From Haloarcula rubripromontorii (GTDB lineage Archaea; Halobacteriota; Halobacteria; Halobacteriales; Haloarculaceae), in NCBI RefSeq assembly GCF_001280425.1, contig NZ_LIUF01000003.1, positions 248,001 to 312,000 of the forward strand: DNA of 64,000 nucleotides. The letters run 5' to 3'. The number at the start of each line of letters is the position of its first letter. The stretch's first letter is position 1. The translations under genes and the position numbers were made by a program. The notes under the pieces were generated by a model. The model had not been told where the DNA came from, did not search any database, and saw only the letters and a program-made list of their open reading frames with translations. Below, in pieces: positions 42,290 through 50,557 of the stretch.

Positions 42290-43569
42290 GCACTGTTGAT
42301 ACTGTTCGAGACCGTCTGGACACGCTCCCGGACGTGGGGCTTGTAGTCGGCTTCATCGGCGCTATCTGGGCCGTCATGCTCGTGCTGGCAATCGCTGTCG
42401 GCGGTGCGAACTGGACGAACCTCGCCGCCGGCTTCGTCGGCAGCGTGACCGTCCTTATCGGTGGCTACGCCATCCTCGCGCTGGCGCTGAATCTCCAGTG
42501 GGGGTACACCGGCCTGTTCAATATCGGCATCGCGGGATTCATGGCTGTCGGCGCGTACACGACGGCGGTTCTCACCGCACCAACTGACCCGGCCGCCGGG
42601 GCGGTCCCCGGCCTCGGCCTCCCGCTGTGGGTCGGCCTCATCGGCGGCATGGTGATGGCCGCTATCGTCGGCGGTCTCGCGGCGCTGCCGGCGCTCCGAC
42701 TGAAAGCAGACTACCTCGCCATCGTGACAGTTGCGTTCTCCGAAATCATCCGGCTTATCGTCAACTGGAACGGCCTCGCCGAGGTCTCGCTGTTCGGTGT
42801 GCCGTTCGGAACCGGCGGCGCGACCGGGATCTCGTTTAAGTCCGCGAACGAGGTGGCGTCGACGCTCGTTAACGGCGTCGGGCAGCCCATCGTTACCGCT
42901 GCGGAGGGCGTCGGCATCTCCGGGCCGAACCTGGCGAACCTCACGTACGGAATACTCCTCTTGCTGGTCGTGGCCGCGAGCTACTGGGTGCTCGCTCGAA
43001 TCACCAATTCGCCGTTCGGCCGCGTGCTGAAAGCGATCCGCGAGGACGAGACCGTGACCCAGTCATTGGGCAAGGACACTCGCCTGTTCAAGATCAAGAC
43101 GTTCATGATCGGCTGTGCGCTGATGGGGCTGGCCGGCGTCCTGTTCCGCGGACAGGCGGGTTACGTCAGCCCACAGCAGTTCAGACCGACGATTACGTTC
43201 TACGTGTTCGCGGCGCTCATCATCGGCGGCTCCGGCTCCAACACCGGGAGTATCATCGGCGCAGCGACGTTCTCCGGGCTGCTGTTCTACCTGCCCGCCC
43301 GGCTGGGCGAGAACGTCTCTCTCGGCGGCACTCGCGCACCCGGCAGCATCATCGACGCCGTCGCAGGACTCGGATCGCTAGATCCGCTTCCCCTCCTCGC
43401 ATACACCATTAGCAACGTCAGTACGCTCCGGTTCGTTCTCATCGGCGTCGTCCTGATATACATCATCCAGAACCAGCCGGAGGGACTGCTGGGCCACCGG
43501 AACGAACCCGCGACGAGCGTGAGCCTGGACCGACCACAGTCCGGGTCGGGAGGTGAGGCAGATGAGTGA
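42286..43569 (+). CDS. livM: Branched-chain amino acid ABC transporter permease LivM
   Basis: A 427-residue permease that pairs with LivH to form the membrane channel. Typical segments are LALNLQWGYTGLFNIGIAGFMAVGAY, LPALRLKADYLAIVTVAFSEIIRLI and the EAA-like loop SPFGRVLKAIREDETVTQSLGKDTRLFKIK. It has about ten helices. A loop of about 40 residues near 175-215 lies before the last helices. The start overlaps livH by four bases (ATGA), and the end overlaps the start of livG. Confidence 0.94.
   Translation: MSTVDTVRDRLDTLPDVGLVVGFIGAIWAVMLVLAIAVGGANWTNLAAGFVGSVTVLIGGYAILALALNLQWGYTGLFNIGIAGFMAVGAYTTAVLTAPTDPAAGAVPGLGLPLWVGLIGGMVMAAIVGGLAALPALRLKADYLAIVTVAFSEIIRLIVNWNGLAEVSLFGVPFGTGGATGISFKSANEVASTLVNGVGQPIVTAAEGVGISGPNLANLTYGILLLLVVAASYWVLARITNSPFGRVLKAIREDETVTQSLGKDTRLFKIKTFMIGCALMGLAGVLFRGQAGYVSPQQFRPTITFYVFAALIIGGSGSNTGSIIGAATFSGLLFYLPARLGENVSLGGTRAPGSIIDAVAGLGSLDPLPLLAYTISNVSTLRFVLIGVVLIYIIQNQPEGLLGHRNEPATSVSLDRPQSGSGGEADE
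43549..43556 (+). promoter_or_regulatory. Shine-Dalgarno for livG
   Basis: GGAGGTGA lies five bases before the ATG at 43562 and sits inside the end of livM. It favours this ATG over the in-frame GTG at 43553. Confidence 0.65.
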
Positions 43570-44392
43570 ACCTGACGCTGCACCGCGACAGGAGGCCGCC
43601 GTCACGAGCGACGCGATCGAGTCGCCGCTGCTGGAAGTCGACGGCCTCCGCAAGGAGTTCGGCGGCGTCGTCGCGGTCGACGGGGCGACGTTCTCCGTCG
43701 CAGAGGGGTCGCTCACTGGCCTCATCGGTCCGAACGGGGCCGGCAAGTCGACGACGTTCAACTGCATCACGGGCATTCACGAGCCGACTGGCGGCCGGGT
43801 TACCTTCGACGGCCAGAATATCACCGGGCTCGCGCCGTACACGCTCGCAAACCGCGGGCTGGTCCGGACGTTCCAGATCGCCCGCGAACTGTCCGACATG
43901 ACCGTCATAGAGAACGTAATGCTCGCGCCAGGCGGGCAGGTCGGTGAGTCGGTCGTCCGGTCGGTGACGCCGGGACTTCGCGACGACGTGATCGCGGACG
44001 AGACTGCCGTGCGCGACCGCGCGTGGGAGACGCTGGAGTTCTTCGAGATCGATCACCTCGCCCACGAGAACGCCGGTAATCTGTCGGGCGGCCAGCGGAA
44101 GCTGCTTGAGATGGCGCGGGTCCTGATGACCGACCCCGAGATGATTCTGCTGGACGAACCGCTCGCCGGCGTCAATCCGACGCTCGAAGAGAAGTTGCTG
44201 GAGCGGATCCACGAACTCCGCCAAGAGCAGGGGCTGACCTTCCTGCTCGTCGAACACGACATGGATGTCATCATGAACAACTGCGAACACATCATCGTCA
44301 TGCACCAGGGGAGCGTCCTCGCCGAAGGGGACGCCGAGACCATCAAGTCCGACGAGCGGGTACTGGAGGCGTATCTGGGGGGTGACGTATGA
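43562..44392 (+). CDS. livG: Branched-chain amino acid ABC transporter ATPase LivG
   Basis: A 276-residue ABC ATPase starting at the SD-led ATG at 43562 (MSEPDAAPRQEAAVTS). Walker A is GPNGAGKST near residue 59, the signature motif is LSGGQRKLLEMARVLMTDP near 174, and Walker B is MILLDEPLAGVNP. The LivG/BraF-specific TFQIARELSDMTVIENVMLA segment is present. It energises import together with LivF. The end overlaps the start of livF by four bases. Confidence 0.95.
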   Translation: MSEPDAAPRQEAAVTSDAIESPLLEVDGLRKEFGGVVAVDGATFSVAEGSLTGLIGPNGAGKSTTFNCITGIHEPTGGRVTFDGQNITGLAPYTLANRGLVRTFQIARELSDMTVIENVMLAPGGQVGESVVRSVTPGLRDDVIADETAVRDRAWETLEFFEIDHLAHENAGNLSGGQRKLLEMARVLMTDPEMILLDEPLAGVNPTLEEKLLERIHELRQEQGLTFLLVEHDMDVIMNNCEHIIVMHQGSVLAEGDAETIKSDERVLEAYLGGDV

Positions 44393-45144
44393 GCCAGCGT
44401 GCAACGGAGTCCGAGACTGTCACGCTCCCCAGCCCGACCGAGCGACTTCTCGCCATCCGGGATCTCGATGCGGGCTACGGCGACCTGCAGGTTCTCAGCG
44501 ACGTTCACATGGACGTTGCCGACGGCGAGTACGTCGTCATCGTCGGCCCGAACGGGGCCGGCAAGTCGACGGTGATGAAGTCCGTCTTCGGCCTGACGAC
44601 GTACATGGGCGGGGAGGTAATCTTCGACGGCACCGACATCAGTGAGCGAAACCCCGACGAGATCATCTACGAGGGCATCAGCTACGTGCCCCAGACCGGC
44701 AACGTGTTCGGCTCGCTGAGCGTCCGCGAGAACCTCGAAATGGGCGCGTACATCCTCGACGAGGTCCCGGAGGACCGCATCGAGGACGTGTACGAGCGGT
44801 TCCCGATTCTCCGCGAGCGGTCCGACCAGTCGGCCGGGACGCTGTCGGGCGGCCAACAGCAGATGCTCGCCATGGGGCGGGCGCTGATGCTCGATCCCGA
44901 CCTGCTGTTGCTCGACGAGCCGTCTGCCGGGCTCGCTCCCGACCTCGTCGACGATATGTTCGACCGCATCGACCGCATCAACGACGACGGGACGGCCATT
45001 CTGATGGTCGAGCAAAACGCAAAGGAGGCACTCCGGCGGTGTGATCGGGGCTACGTGCTCGTACAGGGGCAGAACCGCTACGAGGACGACGGGACGGTGC
45101 TCCTCAACGACGAGCAGGTTCGCCAGGACTTCCTCGGCGGATAG
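44389..45144 (+). CDS. livF: Branched-chain amino acid ABC transporter ATPase LivF
   Basis: A 251-residue ABC ATPase. Walker A is GPNGAGKST near residue 53, the signature is LSGGQQQMLAMGRALMLDP near 150, and Walker B is LLLLDEPSAGLAP. The segment SYVPQTGNVFGSLSVRENLEMG is typical of LivF. Its start overlaps the livG stop (ATGA), and it is the last gene of the operon. The substrate-binding-protein gene faces it 22 bases away. Confidence 0.95.
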   Translation: MSQRATESETVTLPSPTERLLAIRDLDAGYGDLQVLSDVHMDVADGEYVVIVGPNGAGKSTVMKSVFGLTTYMGGEVIFDGTDISERNPDEIIYEGISYVPQTGNVFGSLSVRENLEMGAYILDEVPEDRIEDVYERFPILRERSDQSAGTLSGGQQQMLAMGRALMLDPDLLLLDEPSAGLAPDLVDDMFDRIDRINDDGTAILMVEQNAKEALRRCDRGYVLVQGQNRYEDDGTVLLNDEQVRQDFLGG

Positions 45145-45166
45145 GTTAAAAGACGCTGCGGGCCCG

Positions 45167-46552
45167 TTACTGGTTCATCGCGCTGTTGATCTCAGACGTG
45201 TAGGAGGACTGCTGTTGCTCGAAGCCGACCTGATTGACGATGGTCCCGCCCTCCGCTTCGAACGCGCCGGCGAACGCTTCCTGCAGCGCCTGGCCGTAGC
45301 TGTTGTTCACGTACAGCGTCGATGCGGTCTCGGCACCGAGTTCGCCCACGCCGACTTGCGCAAGGACCTGTCCCTGCAGGGCGTCGCTGGGCGGGGTACG
45401 GAACATGTAATCGTTGTCTTCGAGGTCGGTAATCGTCGGCGAGGTGGACGCCGGCGAACAGCCGACAACGCCGCTGTCGATGAGCACGTTTCTGGCGACC
45501 TGTATCGACGTCTCGGAGCTGGCCGCCCCGGTGATCGACGGATACCCTGCGCTGACCAGTGAGTTGGCCGCGTCGATGCCTGCCTGTGCTTGTGTCTGCG
45601 TGTCACCGACCTGATAGTCAAACTCGAAGTCGACCTCGCCTTCGAGTTGCAGGGCCGGGAGCAGCGCCCCATCGCGGATCGGCCTGCCGAGCGGCCCGAG
45701 GTCGCCCGTTTCGGGCATCAGCACACCGAACCGGATCGTCCGTCCGGAGTCGCTCCCGGAGCCGTTCGGTTCTGGCTGTGGGATGTCGCTGCCAGCGTTG
45801 AAATCGACGGTGCTGAGGGATTCGATGCCACCGCCGTCCTGAAAGCCAAAGACCTGATACTGCGCGGAGGCCATGTCCCCGTTCTCGTCGAAGTTGACCG
45901 CACTCGACGCCCCCTCGTACTGGATGTTCTCGCCCGCGGCGGCCGCTTCGACGGCTGCTGGCAGTTCAGAGGGACCGTACGTGTCACCCCCGGGGTTGGC
46001 GACGACACGCATATGATTCCGGACGGCTTGCCCGTCGTTTTCGCCAGCCAACACGTTCGCGAGGATCTGAACCGCCGTCGCGTCGTAGGCCTGTGACGTG
46101 AACACGCCGGCCTCGTCGTAGTCGAACTCGGAGGTGAACAGGTCCGTGAACGTGTCGACGCCCGGCCCGGCCGCCGACGGGGCCGTACCACGGGCGTTCG
46201 ACATATCGTTGCCCACGTTGCTCGGAAGCTCCCCGTCCTGCAGTCCGTCGGTGACGAGGATGTCGGCGGCGTCGTCGCCGTAGTCGGCATAGAAGTCTTT
46301 GAACAGTTGGACACCGCTCTGGGGGTAGCCGACGACCATCAGCACGTCCGGCGACTCCGGACCGCTGTCGCCACCGGACTCGGTCCCGGTTCCGGTCATA
46401 CCCCCATCGCCCCCGTCTCCGCCGTCTCCGCCGTCCCCGCCGTCTCCGCCGGTCTGTTCAGTCGAACAGCCTGCTAATCCGCCAAGCAGACCGACAGTGC
46501 TTATCGCCCCGGTGCGCTTCAGGAACGCTCGCCGATTGGTATCGCGAGACAT
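45167..46552 (-). CDS. Branched-chain amino acid-type ABC substrate-binding lipoprotein, circularly permuted
   Basis: A 461-residue Tat lipoprotein starting at the ATG at 46552: MSRDTNRRAFLKRTGAIS with the RR-x-FL Tat motif and lipobox LAGC. A Gly-Gly-Asp linker follows (35-51), then SGGDSG. Residues 66-262 correspond to the normal C-terminal half of LivK/Peripla_BP_6 proteins (SPDVLMVVGYPQSGVQLFKD, VFTSQAYDATAVQILANVLA). After a second linker SGSDSG, residues 271-461 correspond to the normal N-terminal half (RTIRFGVLMPETGDLGPLG, ASTSPTITDLEDNDYMFRTP, LYVNNSYGQALQEAF) and stop at EINSAMNQ, where the family normally runs on into the C-half. The halves are thus in swapped order. All expected segments appear once, so a functional fold is possible. 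The gene is convergent with livF. Confidence 0.9.
   Translation of the reverse strand: MSRDTNRRAFLKRTGAISTVGLLGGLAGCSTEQTGGDGGDGGDGGDGGDGGMTGTGTESGGDSGPESPDVLMVVGYPQSGVQLFKDFYADYGDDAADILVTDGLQDGELPSNVGNDMSNARGTAPSAAGPGVDTFTDLFTSEFDYDEAGVFTSQAYDATAVQILANVLAGENDGQAVRNHMRVVANPGGDTYGPSELPAAVEAAAAGENIQYEGASSAVNFDENGDMASAQYQVFGFQDGGGIESLSTVDFNAGSDIPQPEPNGSGSDSGRTIRFGVLMPETGDLGPLGRPIRDGALLPALQLEGEVDFEFDYQVGDTQTQAQAGIDAANSLVSAGYPSITGAASSETSIQVARNVLIDSGVVGCSPASTSPTITDLEDNDYMFRTPPSDALQGQVLAQVGVGELGAETASTLYVNNSYGQALQEAFAGAFEAEGGTIVNQVGFEQQQSSYTSEINSAMNQ
46400..46450 (-). repeat. Nine-base tandem repeat encoding Gly-Gly-Asp
   Basis: Five or so copies of a 9-base unit (CCGTCTCCG-like on the plus strand) encode GGDGGDGGDGGDGGDGG, residues 35-51 of the lipoprotein. 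It is a flexible tether between the lipid anchor and the binding domain and can vary in length by slippage. Confidence 0.8.
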
Positions 46553-46572
46553 ACCACTTACCAGTGATGCAC

Positions 46573-46584
46573 ATCTTATAAAAC
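46573..46584 (-). promoter_or_regulatory. TATA box of the substrate-binding-protein gene
   Basis: The minus-strand TTTTATAAGATG is centred about 27 bases before the ATG at 46552, predicting a nearly leaderless transcript separate from livHMGF. Confidence 0.6.
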
Positions 46585-46739
46585 TATATCCTCCCGTAAC
46601 CCTGCTGTTCCGTAGTCTGCTACGAGCGCATCGATATTTTTTGTTGTCGTAGTTAGATATTAACGCCGAACGACTCGCTGGCAGCCCAGATAGCACTCAG
46701 AGGACCGGCACCGCCACAAAAAACGTCGAGGGTCGTCCC

Positions 46740-47351
46740 TTACTCGAAGTGACTGACCGACTTCTCGTACTCTTCAGCAGCCTTGTCCCAGTCGACAACC
46801 TCGAAGAAGGCGTCGATGAAGTCACCGCGGGCGGGACCGTAGTCGTAGTAATAGGAGTGCTCCCAGACGTCGAGCGCGAGGATGGGATGGGAGCCCCAGA
46901 GCGCGCCCTGATCGTGCTTGTCGACCGGCACGTTGCGCAGTTGCTTGGCAACGGGGTCGTACACGAGCAGCGCCCAGCCACCGGCGGCAGATGCGGCGGC
47001 TTCGAACTCGCCTTTCCAGCCTTCGTAGGAACCGAAGTCCTCCTCGATGCGGTCGCGGAGGGCGCCCTCCGGCTCACCGCCGCCGTTGGGGTCCATGTTC
47101 TCCCAGAACAGCGTGTGGAGATAGTGACCACAGCCGTTGTGGGTGACGTTGCCCATCGCAGCCGCGCTCGAACCGAAGTCACCGGACTCGCGGTTCTCGG
47201 CGAGCGTCTCCTCGGCCGATTCGAGGCCGTTTACGTACCCCTGATGGTGGGTATCGTGGTGCCAGGTGAGCACCTGCTCGGAGATGTGTGGCTCCAGTGC
47301 GTCGTAGTCGTACGGGAGCGGTGGCAGTTCGGGATTTGAATGTTCGGACAT
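46740..47351 (-). CDS. sod: Superoxide dismutase (Mn/Fe)
   Basis: A 203-residue Fe/Mn superoxide dismutase (MSEHSNPELPPLPYDYDALE). Metal ligands are expected at H22 (LEPHISEQ), the His in NGCGHYLHTLFWENM, and the Asp and His of ALDVWEHSYYYDYGP. The motif DVWEHxYY is the family signature. Haloarchaeal SODs are normally manganese enzymes; the Gly/Gln pattern here does not let me decide firmly. It removes superoxide in the cytoplasm. The start has an SD (GGAGG, 47361-47365) and a TATA-containing palindrome upstream. Confidence 0.97.
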   Translation of the reverse strand: MSEHSNPELPPLPYDYDALEPHISEQVLTWHHDTHHQGYVNGLESAEETLAENRESGDFGSSAAAMGNVTHNGCGHYLHTLFWENMDPNGGGEPEGALRDRIEEDFGSYEGWKGEFEAAASAAGGWALLVYDPVAKQLRNVPVDKHDQGALWGSHPILALDVWEHSYYYDYGPARGDFIDAFFEVVDWDKAAEEYEKSVSHFE

Positions 47352-47390
47352 ATGAAAACGCCTCCATCAATATGTGTCGCGCGGCTGCCT

Positions 47391-47402
47391 GTTAAACGTT
47401 TA
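47391..47402 (-). promoter_or_regulatory. Palindromic TATA region of sod
   Basis: TAAACGTTTA (47393-47402) is a perfect palindrome about 42-51 bases before the sod start and overlaps the likely TATA element CGTTTAAC. With the SD GGAGG at 47361-47365 this predicts a short leader. A regulator bound here would compete with TBP. Confidence 0.4.
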
Positions 47403-47533
47403 GGAGCCATTCGTTATCACCCTGCATGGACAGCGGGACGGAGCCATGACGGCCCGGGAGATTGACGCTACACAGCGACTGCGTTACGCGTGTAAACACC
47501 CAGGAGAATTCAGTGAAGCGGAACGAAGGCGCT

Positions 47534-48931
47534 CTAGTCGTCTCCTCTGGCCTGCTCGAACATCGTGAGGGCTTGCTCGCGTCGCTCACTGTGGTCGACA
47601 ACGGGGTCCGGGTACTCCGGCGCAGCGTTGCGCCGCTGTGTGAGCGAGCAGTCGTTCCAGTCGTGGATAACTTCTGGCGCAGCGTCCCGTAGCTCCGGGA
47701 CGTACTCCTTGATGTACTCGGCGTCCGGGTCGTAGTCTTCGCCCTGTGTCATCGGATTGAAGATACGGAAATAGGGCTGCGCGTCGGTCCCCGTGGAGGC
47801 CGCCCACTGCCAGCCGCCGTTGTCGTTGGCCGTGTCGTGGTCGACCAGTTTCTCCCGGAACCACTCGTAGCCGTGCCGCCAGTCGATGAGCAGGTCCTTC
47901 GTGAGGAAGGAGGCGACGATCATTCGGACCCGGTTGTGCATGTACGCCTCCGCTCGGAGCTGTCGCATTCCGGCGTCGACGATTGGATACCCTGTCTCGC
48001 CGTCTTTCCAGGCCTGCAACAGCTCTTCGTCGTTCTCCCACTCGATTGGATTCTCGTAGGACTTGTAGTTCGAACTGACGACGTGGGGATGGGCAAACAG
48101 CACTTGCGTGTAGAACTCCCGCCAGGCCAGTTGGGACTGGAACTCGCGGACGGACTCGCGGCGGTCGCCGCCGGTCCCCTCCTTGGCGTCCTGTGTACGG
48201 TCGTAGACCTCCCGAATACCGATGGTTCCGAACTTCAGATGGGCCGAGAGTCGGGACGTGCATTCGTCAGCCGGGAAATCCCGACGCTCTTCGTACTCGT
48301 AGACGTTCTCGTCGAGGAAGTCATCGAGCAGGGCGCGCGCTTCGTCGGTTCCCGCCGCGGGCACGTCCGCTTCTGGCTCCTCGAACCCGAGGTCGGCCAG
48401 TGACGGGAGCGCATCGCCGTCGACATCGGCCAGCTCGTCGGTTGACGGCGAGTCGTAGGGGGCTTCTTTCTCGCGGTCGTGCCACTTCCGGCCAAAGTAG
48501 GTGAAGACGCTGTAGGGGTCGCCGTCGTTCGTCGTAATCTCGCCCGGTTCGTGCAACACAGCGTTCTGGACGGCCTGGCGGGCCACGTCCACGTCGTCGA
48601 GCGCCTGCCGAACGGCGGCGTCGCGTTCGCGGGCGAGCCCGGAGTAATCCTTGCCCCAGGTGACTGTCTCCGCGTCGTACTCGCCCGCCAGTTCCGGTAG
48701 TACGGACGTGGGGTCGCCCTCAGCTACAATCAGGTCACTCCCGCGGTCGCGGTACCACTCGCGCAAACTGTCGAGCGCGTCCAGCATGAACGCGACCCGG
48801 GGCGGGCCGGCGTGGTCGAGAACAGCCCTGTCGAAAACGAACACCGGGACAACCGGGTCGGACGGTGTCGCCGCGGCGAGGCCGGCGTTGTCCGTCGCGC
48901 GGAGATCACGGCGATGCCAGTGCAGGCGCAT
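47534..48931 (-). CDS. phr: Deoxyribodipyrimidine photolyase (class I CPD type)
   Basis: A 465-residue photolyase starting at the ATG at 48931 (MRLHWHRRDLRATDNAGLAA); the longer in-frame extension upstream overlaps the enoyl-CoA hydratase and is not coding. The antenna-binding alpha/beta domain covers residues 1-130. The FAD domain includes SRLSAHLKFGTIGIREVYDR, WREFYTQVLFAHPHVV, YPIVDAGMRQLRAEAYMHNR and LLIDWRHGYEWFREKLVDHD; DTANDNGGWQWAASTGTDAQ contacts FAD and DNA. The enzyme splits cyclobutane pyrimidine dimers with light, an important activity for sun-exposed halophiles. A cryptochrome function is a weaker alternative. Confidence 0.95.
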   Translation of the reverse strand: MRLHWHRRDLRATDNAGLAAATPSDPVVPVFVFDRAVLDHAGPPRVAFMLDALDSLREWYRDRGSDLIVAEGDPTSVLPELAGEYDAETVTWGKDYSGLARERDAAVRQALDDVDVARQAVQNAVLHEPGEITTNDGDPYSVFTYFGRKWHDREKEAPYDSPSTDELADVDGDALPSLADLGFEEPEADVPAAGTDEARALLDDFLDENVYEYEERRDFPADECTSRLSAHLKFGTIGIREVYDRTQDAKEGTGGDRRESVREFQSQLAWREFYTQVLFAHPHVVSSNYKSYENPIEWENDEELLQAWKDGETGYPIVDAGMRQLRAEAYMHNRVRMIVASFLTKDLLIDWRHGYEWFREKLVDHDTANDNGGWQWAASTGTDAQPYFRIFNPMTQGEDYDPDAEYIKEYVPELRDAAPEVIHDWNDCSLTQRRNAAPEYPDPVVDHSERREQALTMFEQARGDD

Positions 48932-49037
48932 ATGTAGTACACGGACCAGCCCGGTCAAAAGGTACTGCCCAACGATGTTGGTCTGACAGGCGCTGACGGA
49001 CACCACTGTTATCTTGCCGCCGGTCAAGGGCCAACGT

Positions 49038-49832
49038 ATGGAAGACGCGACCGTGACGCTGTCTGTTGACGACGGGATCGCCACAGTGACGCTGAACCAA
49101 CCGGAGTCGCGAAACGCGCTGTCGGCAGAGTTGGCCGACGCACTCACCGCGCAGTTTGAAGCGGTGACCGACAGCGACGCCCGGTGTGTCGTCCTGGAGG
49201 GTGCGGGACCGGCGTTTTGCGCTGGCGGAGACATCAATGCGATGTTACAGGGCGTGAAACACGAGCGACCGCCGGCCACACAGGTCGAACTGGTGGTTTC
49301 GTCGCTCCACGAAGCGATTCGGACCGTCCATAGCTGTCCGCTCCCGGTCGTCGCGAAAATCGATGGCCCCGCCTTCGGTGCCGGCGCAGGACTCGCGCTG
49401 GCCTGTGATATGCAGGTCGCAAGCACTGCCGGCCAGATCGGCTTTGGCTTCCGCCAGGTTGGACTGGCGTGTGACTCCGGCGTCTCTTATTTCCTTCCGC
49501 GAATCGTCGGCCCGAACAAGGCCAAGGAACTCCTGTTTACCGGCGAACTGCTGGACGCTGAGGCGGCTGCGGAGCTGGGGCTGTTTACCCGAGTGTTCGA
49601 TGCAGAGACGTTCGAATCGGAGTTGTCTGCGCTTGTCGCGGACATCGCCGCCGGACCGACAGTCGCACTCGGCCATGCCAAGCGGCTGGTCAACCGAAGC
49701 CTGGACAGTTCGCTGGAACAGGCACTCGAAAACGAAGCCACCGCGCAGGGTGTCGCTTTCACGACTGCCGATCACGAGGAGGGGACGACCGCGTTCGTCG
49801 AGAAACGCGACCCGGAGTTCAAGGGCCAGTAA
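49038..49832 (+). CDS. Enoyl-CoA hydratase/isomerase family protein
   Basis: A 264-residue crotonase-fold protein starting at the ATG at 49038 (MEDATVTLSVDDGIATVTLN). The oxyanion-hole segments are AGGDINAMLQG and IDGPAFGAGAGLALACDMQVAS. At the first catalytic Glu position the sequence is SVNNxx-like (GFRQVGLACDSGVSYFLPRIV), where Glu is replaced, while a later position reads ELLFTGELLDAEAAAELGL. Dehydratase activity is therefore uncertain; isomerase or another crotonase reaction is possible. It is divergent from the photolyase gene and unconnected to other beta-oxidation genes. Confidence 0.88.
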   Translation: MEDATVTLSVDDGIATVTLNQPESRNALSAELADALTAQFEAVTDSDARCVVLEGAGPAFCAGGDINAMLQGVKHERPPATQVELVVSSLHEAIRTVHSCPLPVVAKIDGPAFGAGAGLALACDMQVASTAGQIGFGFRQVGLACDSGVSYFLPRIVGPNKAKELLFTGELLDAEAAAELGLFTRVFDAETFESELSALVADIAAGPTVALGHAKRLVNRSLDSSLEQALENEATAQGVAFTTADHEEGTTAFVEKRDPEFKGQ

Positions 49833-49980
49833 GTTGATCACTGTAAACGACGCAACCACTGAGTCAACAATCGGTAGTTAGCAGACAGATAATGTCTACG
49901 AGTTTTCCAACACAGATTCGACCGGCCATCAGTACCGTGACTGAGCGAGTCTGTCCCTCCGCTGGGACGGGAGCCCCGAC

Positions 49981-50499
49981 ATGACCGACGACCCACCGGA
50001 CTGGGAGTTCAGCGAGCGGGATATGTACATTCTGCGAGAGCTCTCGGCGGATCCCCAGCGGTCGTCCCGCGAGCTTGCGGACCTGCTGGAGTCCGAGTAC
50101 GACATCGACGTGTCTCACGTAACGGTCAGCGAATCGATACGAGGAATGCGCGATGCGGACGTTTTCCGGGAGACCATCGTCCCGAACGAGGAACTGTTCA
50201 ATTTCGCACTGTTCGAGTTCAAGTTCAATCCCGAACACTTCGCTGACTCCTGGCACGACGCGATGGTGTCCATCCGGGACGACCGGCACACGCTGTTTTA
50301 TTTCCTCTCCGACGGTGAATATCAGTGGAAGTCAGTGATGATGTTCCCGAGCCGAACGGCCGAATCGCGGTGGATACACGACTTCTATAAGGAACACGGC
50401 GACGTGATTCAGAACGTCCGGAACTCGGTCGTTCACAATGTCCTGAAGTTCAAGACAGATCCGGAGCTGTTCACAGAACTCAACGGGAAGCGGTCGTAG
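49981..50499 (+). CDS. Lrp/AsnC-like winged-helix regulator
   Basis: A 172-residue protein. Residues 8-65 form the DNA-binding part (FSERDMYILRELSADPQRSS, recognition helix VSHVTVSESIRGMRDADVF). The second half (FALFEFKFNPEHFADSWHDA, FYFLSDGEYQWKSVMMFPSR) has the alternation of strands seen in the RAM-like ligand domain, but it is not a clear match and ends with a long helix. It is a probable local or global transcription regulator; target unknown. It follows the hydratase by 148 bases. Confidence 0.75.
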   Translation: MTDDPPDWEFSERDMYILRELSADPQRSSRELADLLESEYDIDVSHVTVSESIRGMRDADVFRETIVPNEELFNFALFEFKFNPEHFADSWHDAMVSIRDDRHTLFYFLSDGEYQWKSVMMFPSRTAESRWIHDFYKEHGDVIQNVRNSVVHNVLKFKTDPELFTELNGKRS

Positions 50500-50557
50500 C
50501 CAACGGGAGAGACAGATCGAAGTAAAGACGAGAGAACCCGACGCAGGGCCGGCCTGC

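Noticed and set aside
46400..46450. Short direct repeats as a possible CRISPR array
   Set aside because: The unit is nine bases with no spacers and encodes the Gly-Gly-Asp linker of a lipoprotein.
46553..46696. N-terminal extension of the substrate-binding protein
   Set aside because: The Tat signal and lipobox must be at the N-terminus, and the promoter lies inside the proposed extension.
47446..47568. 40-codon frame between sod and phr
   Set aside because: It overlaps the end of phr, is basic and has no upstream signals.
48932..49426. N-terminal extension of the photolyase to 630 residues
   Set aside because: The extra residues are Ser/Ala/Thr shadow sequence antisense to the enoyl-CoA hydratase, and the family start MRLHWHRRDL is at 48931.
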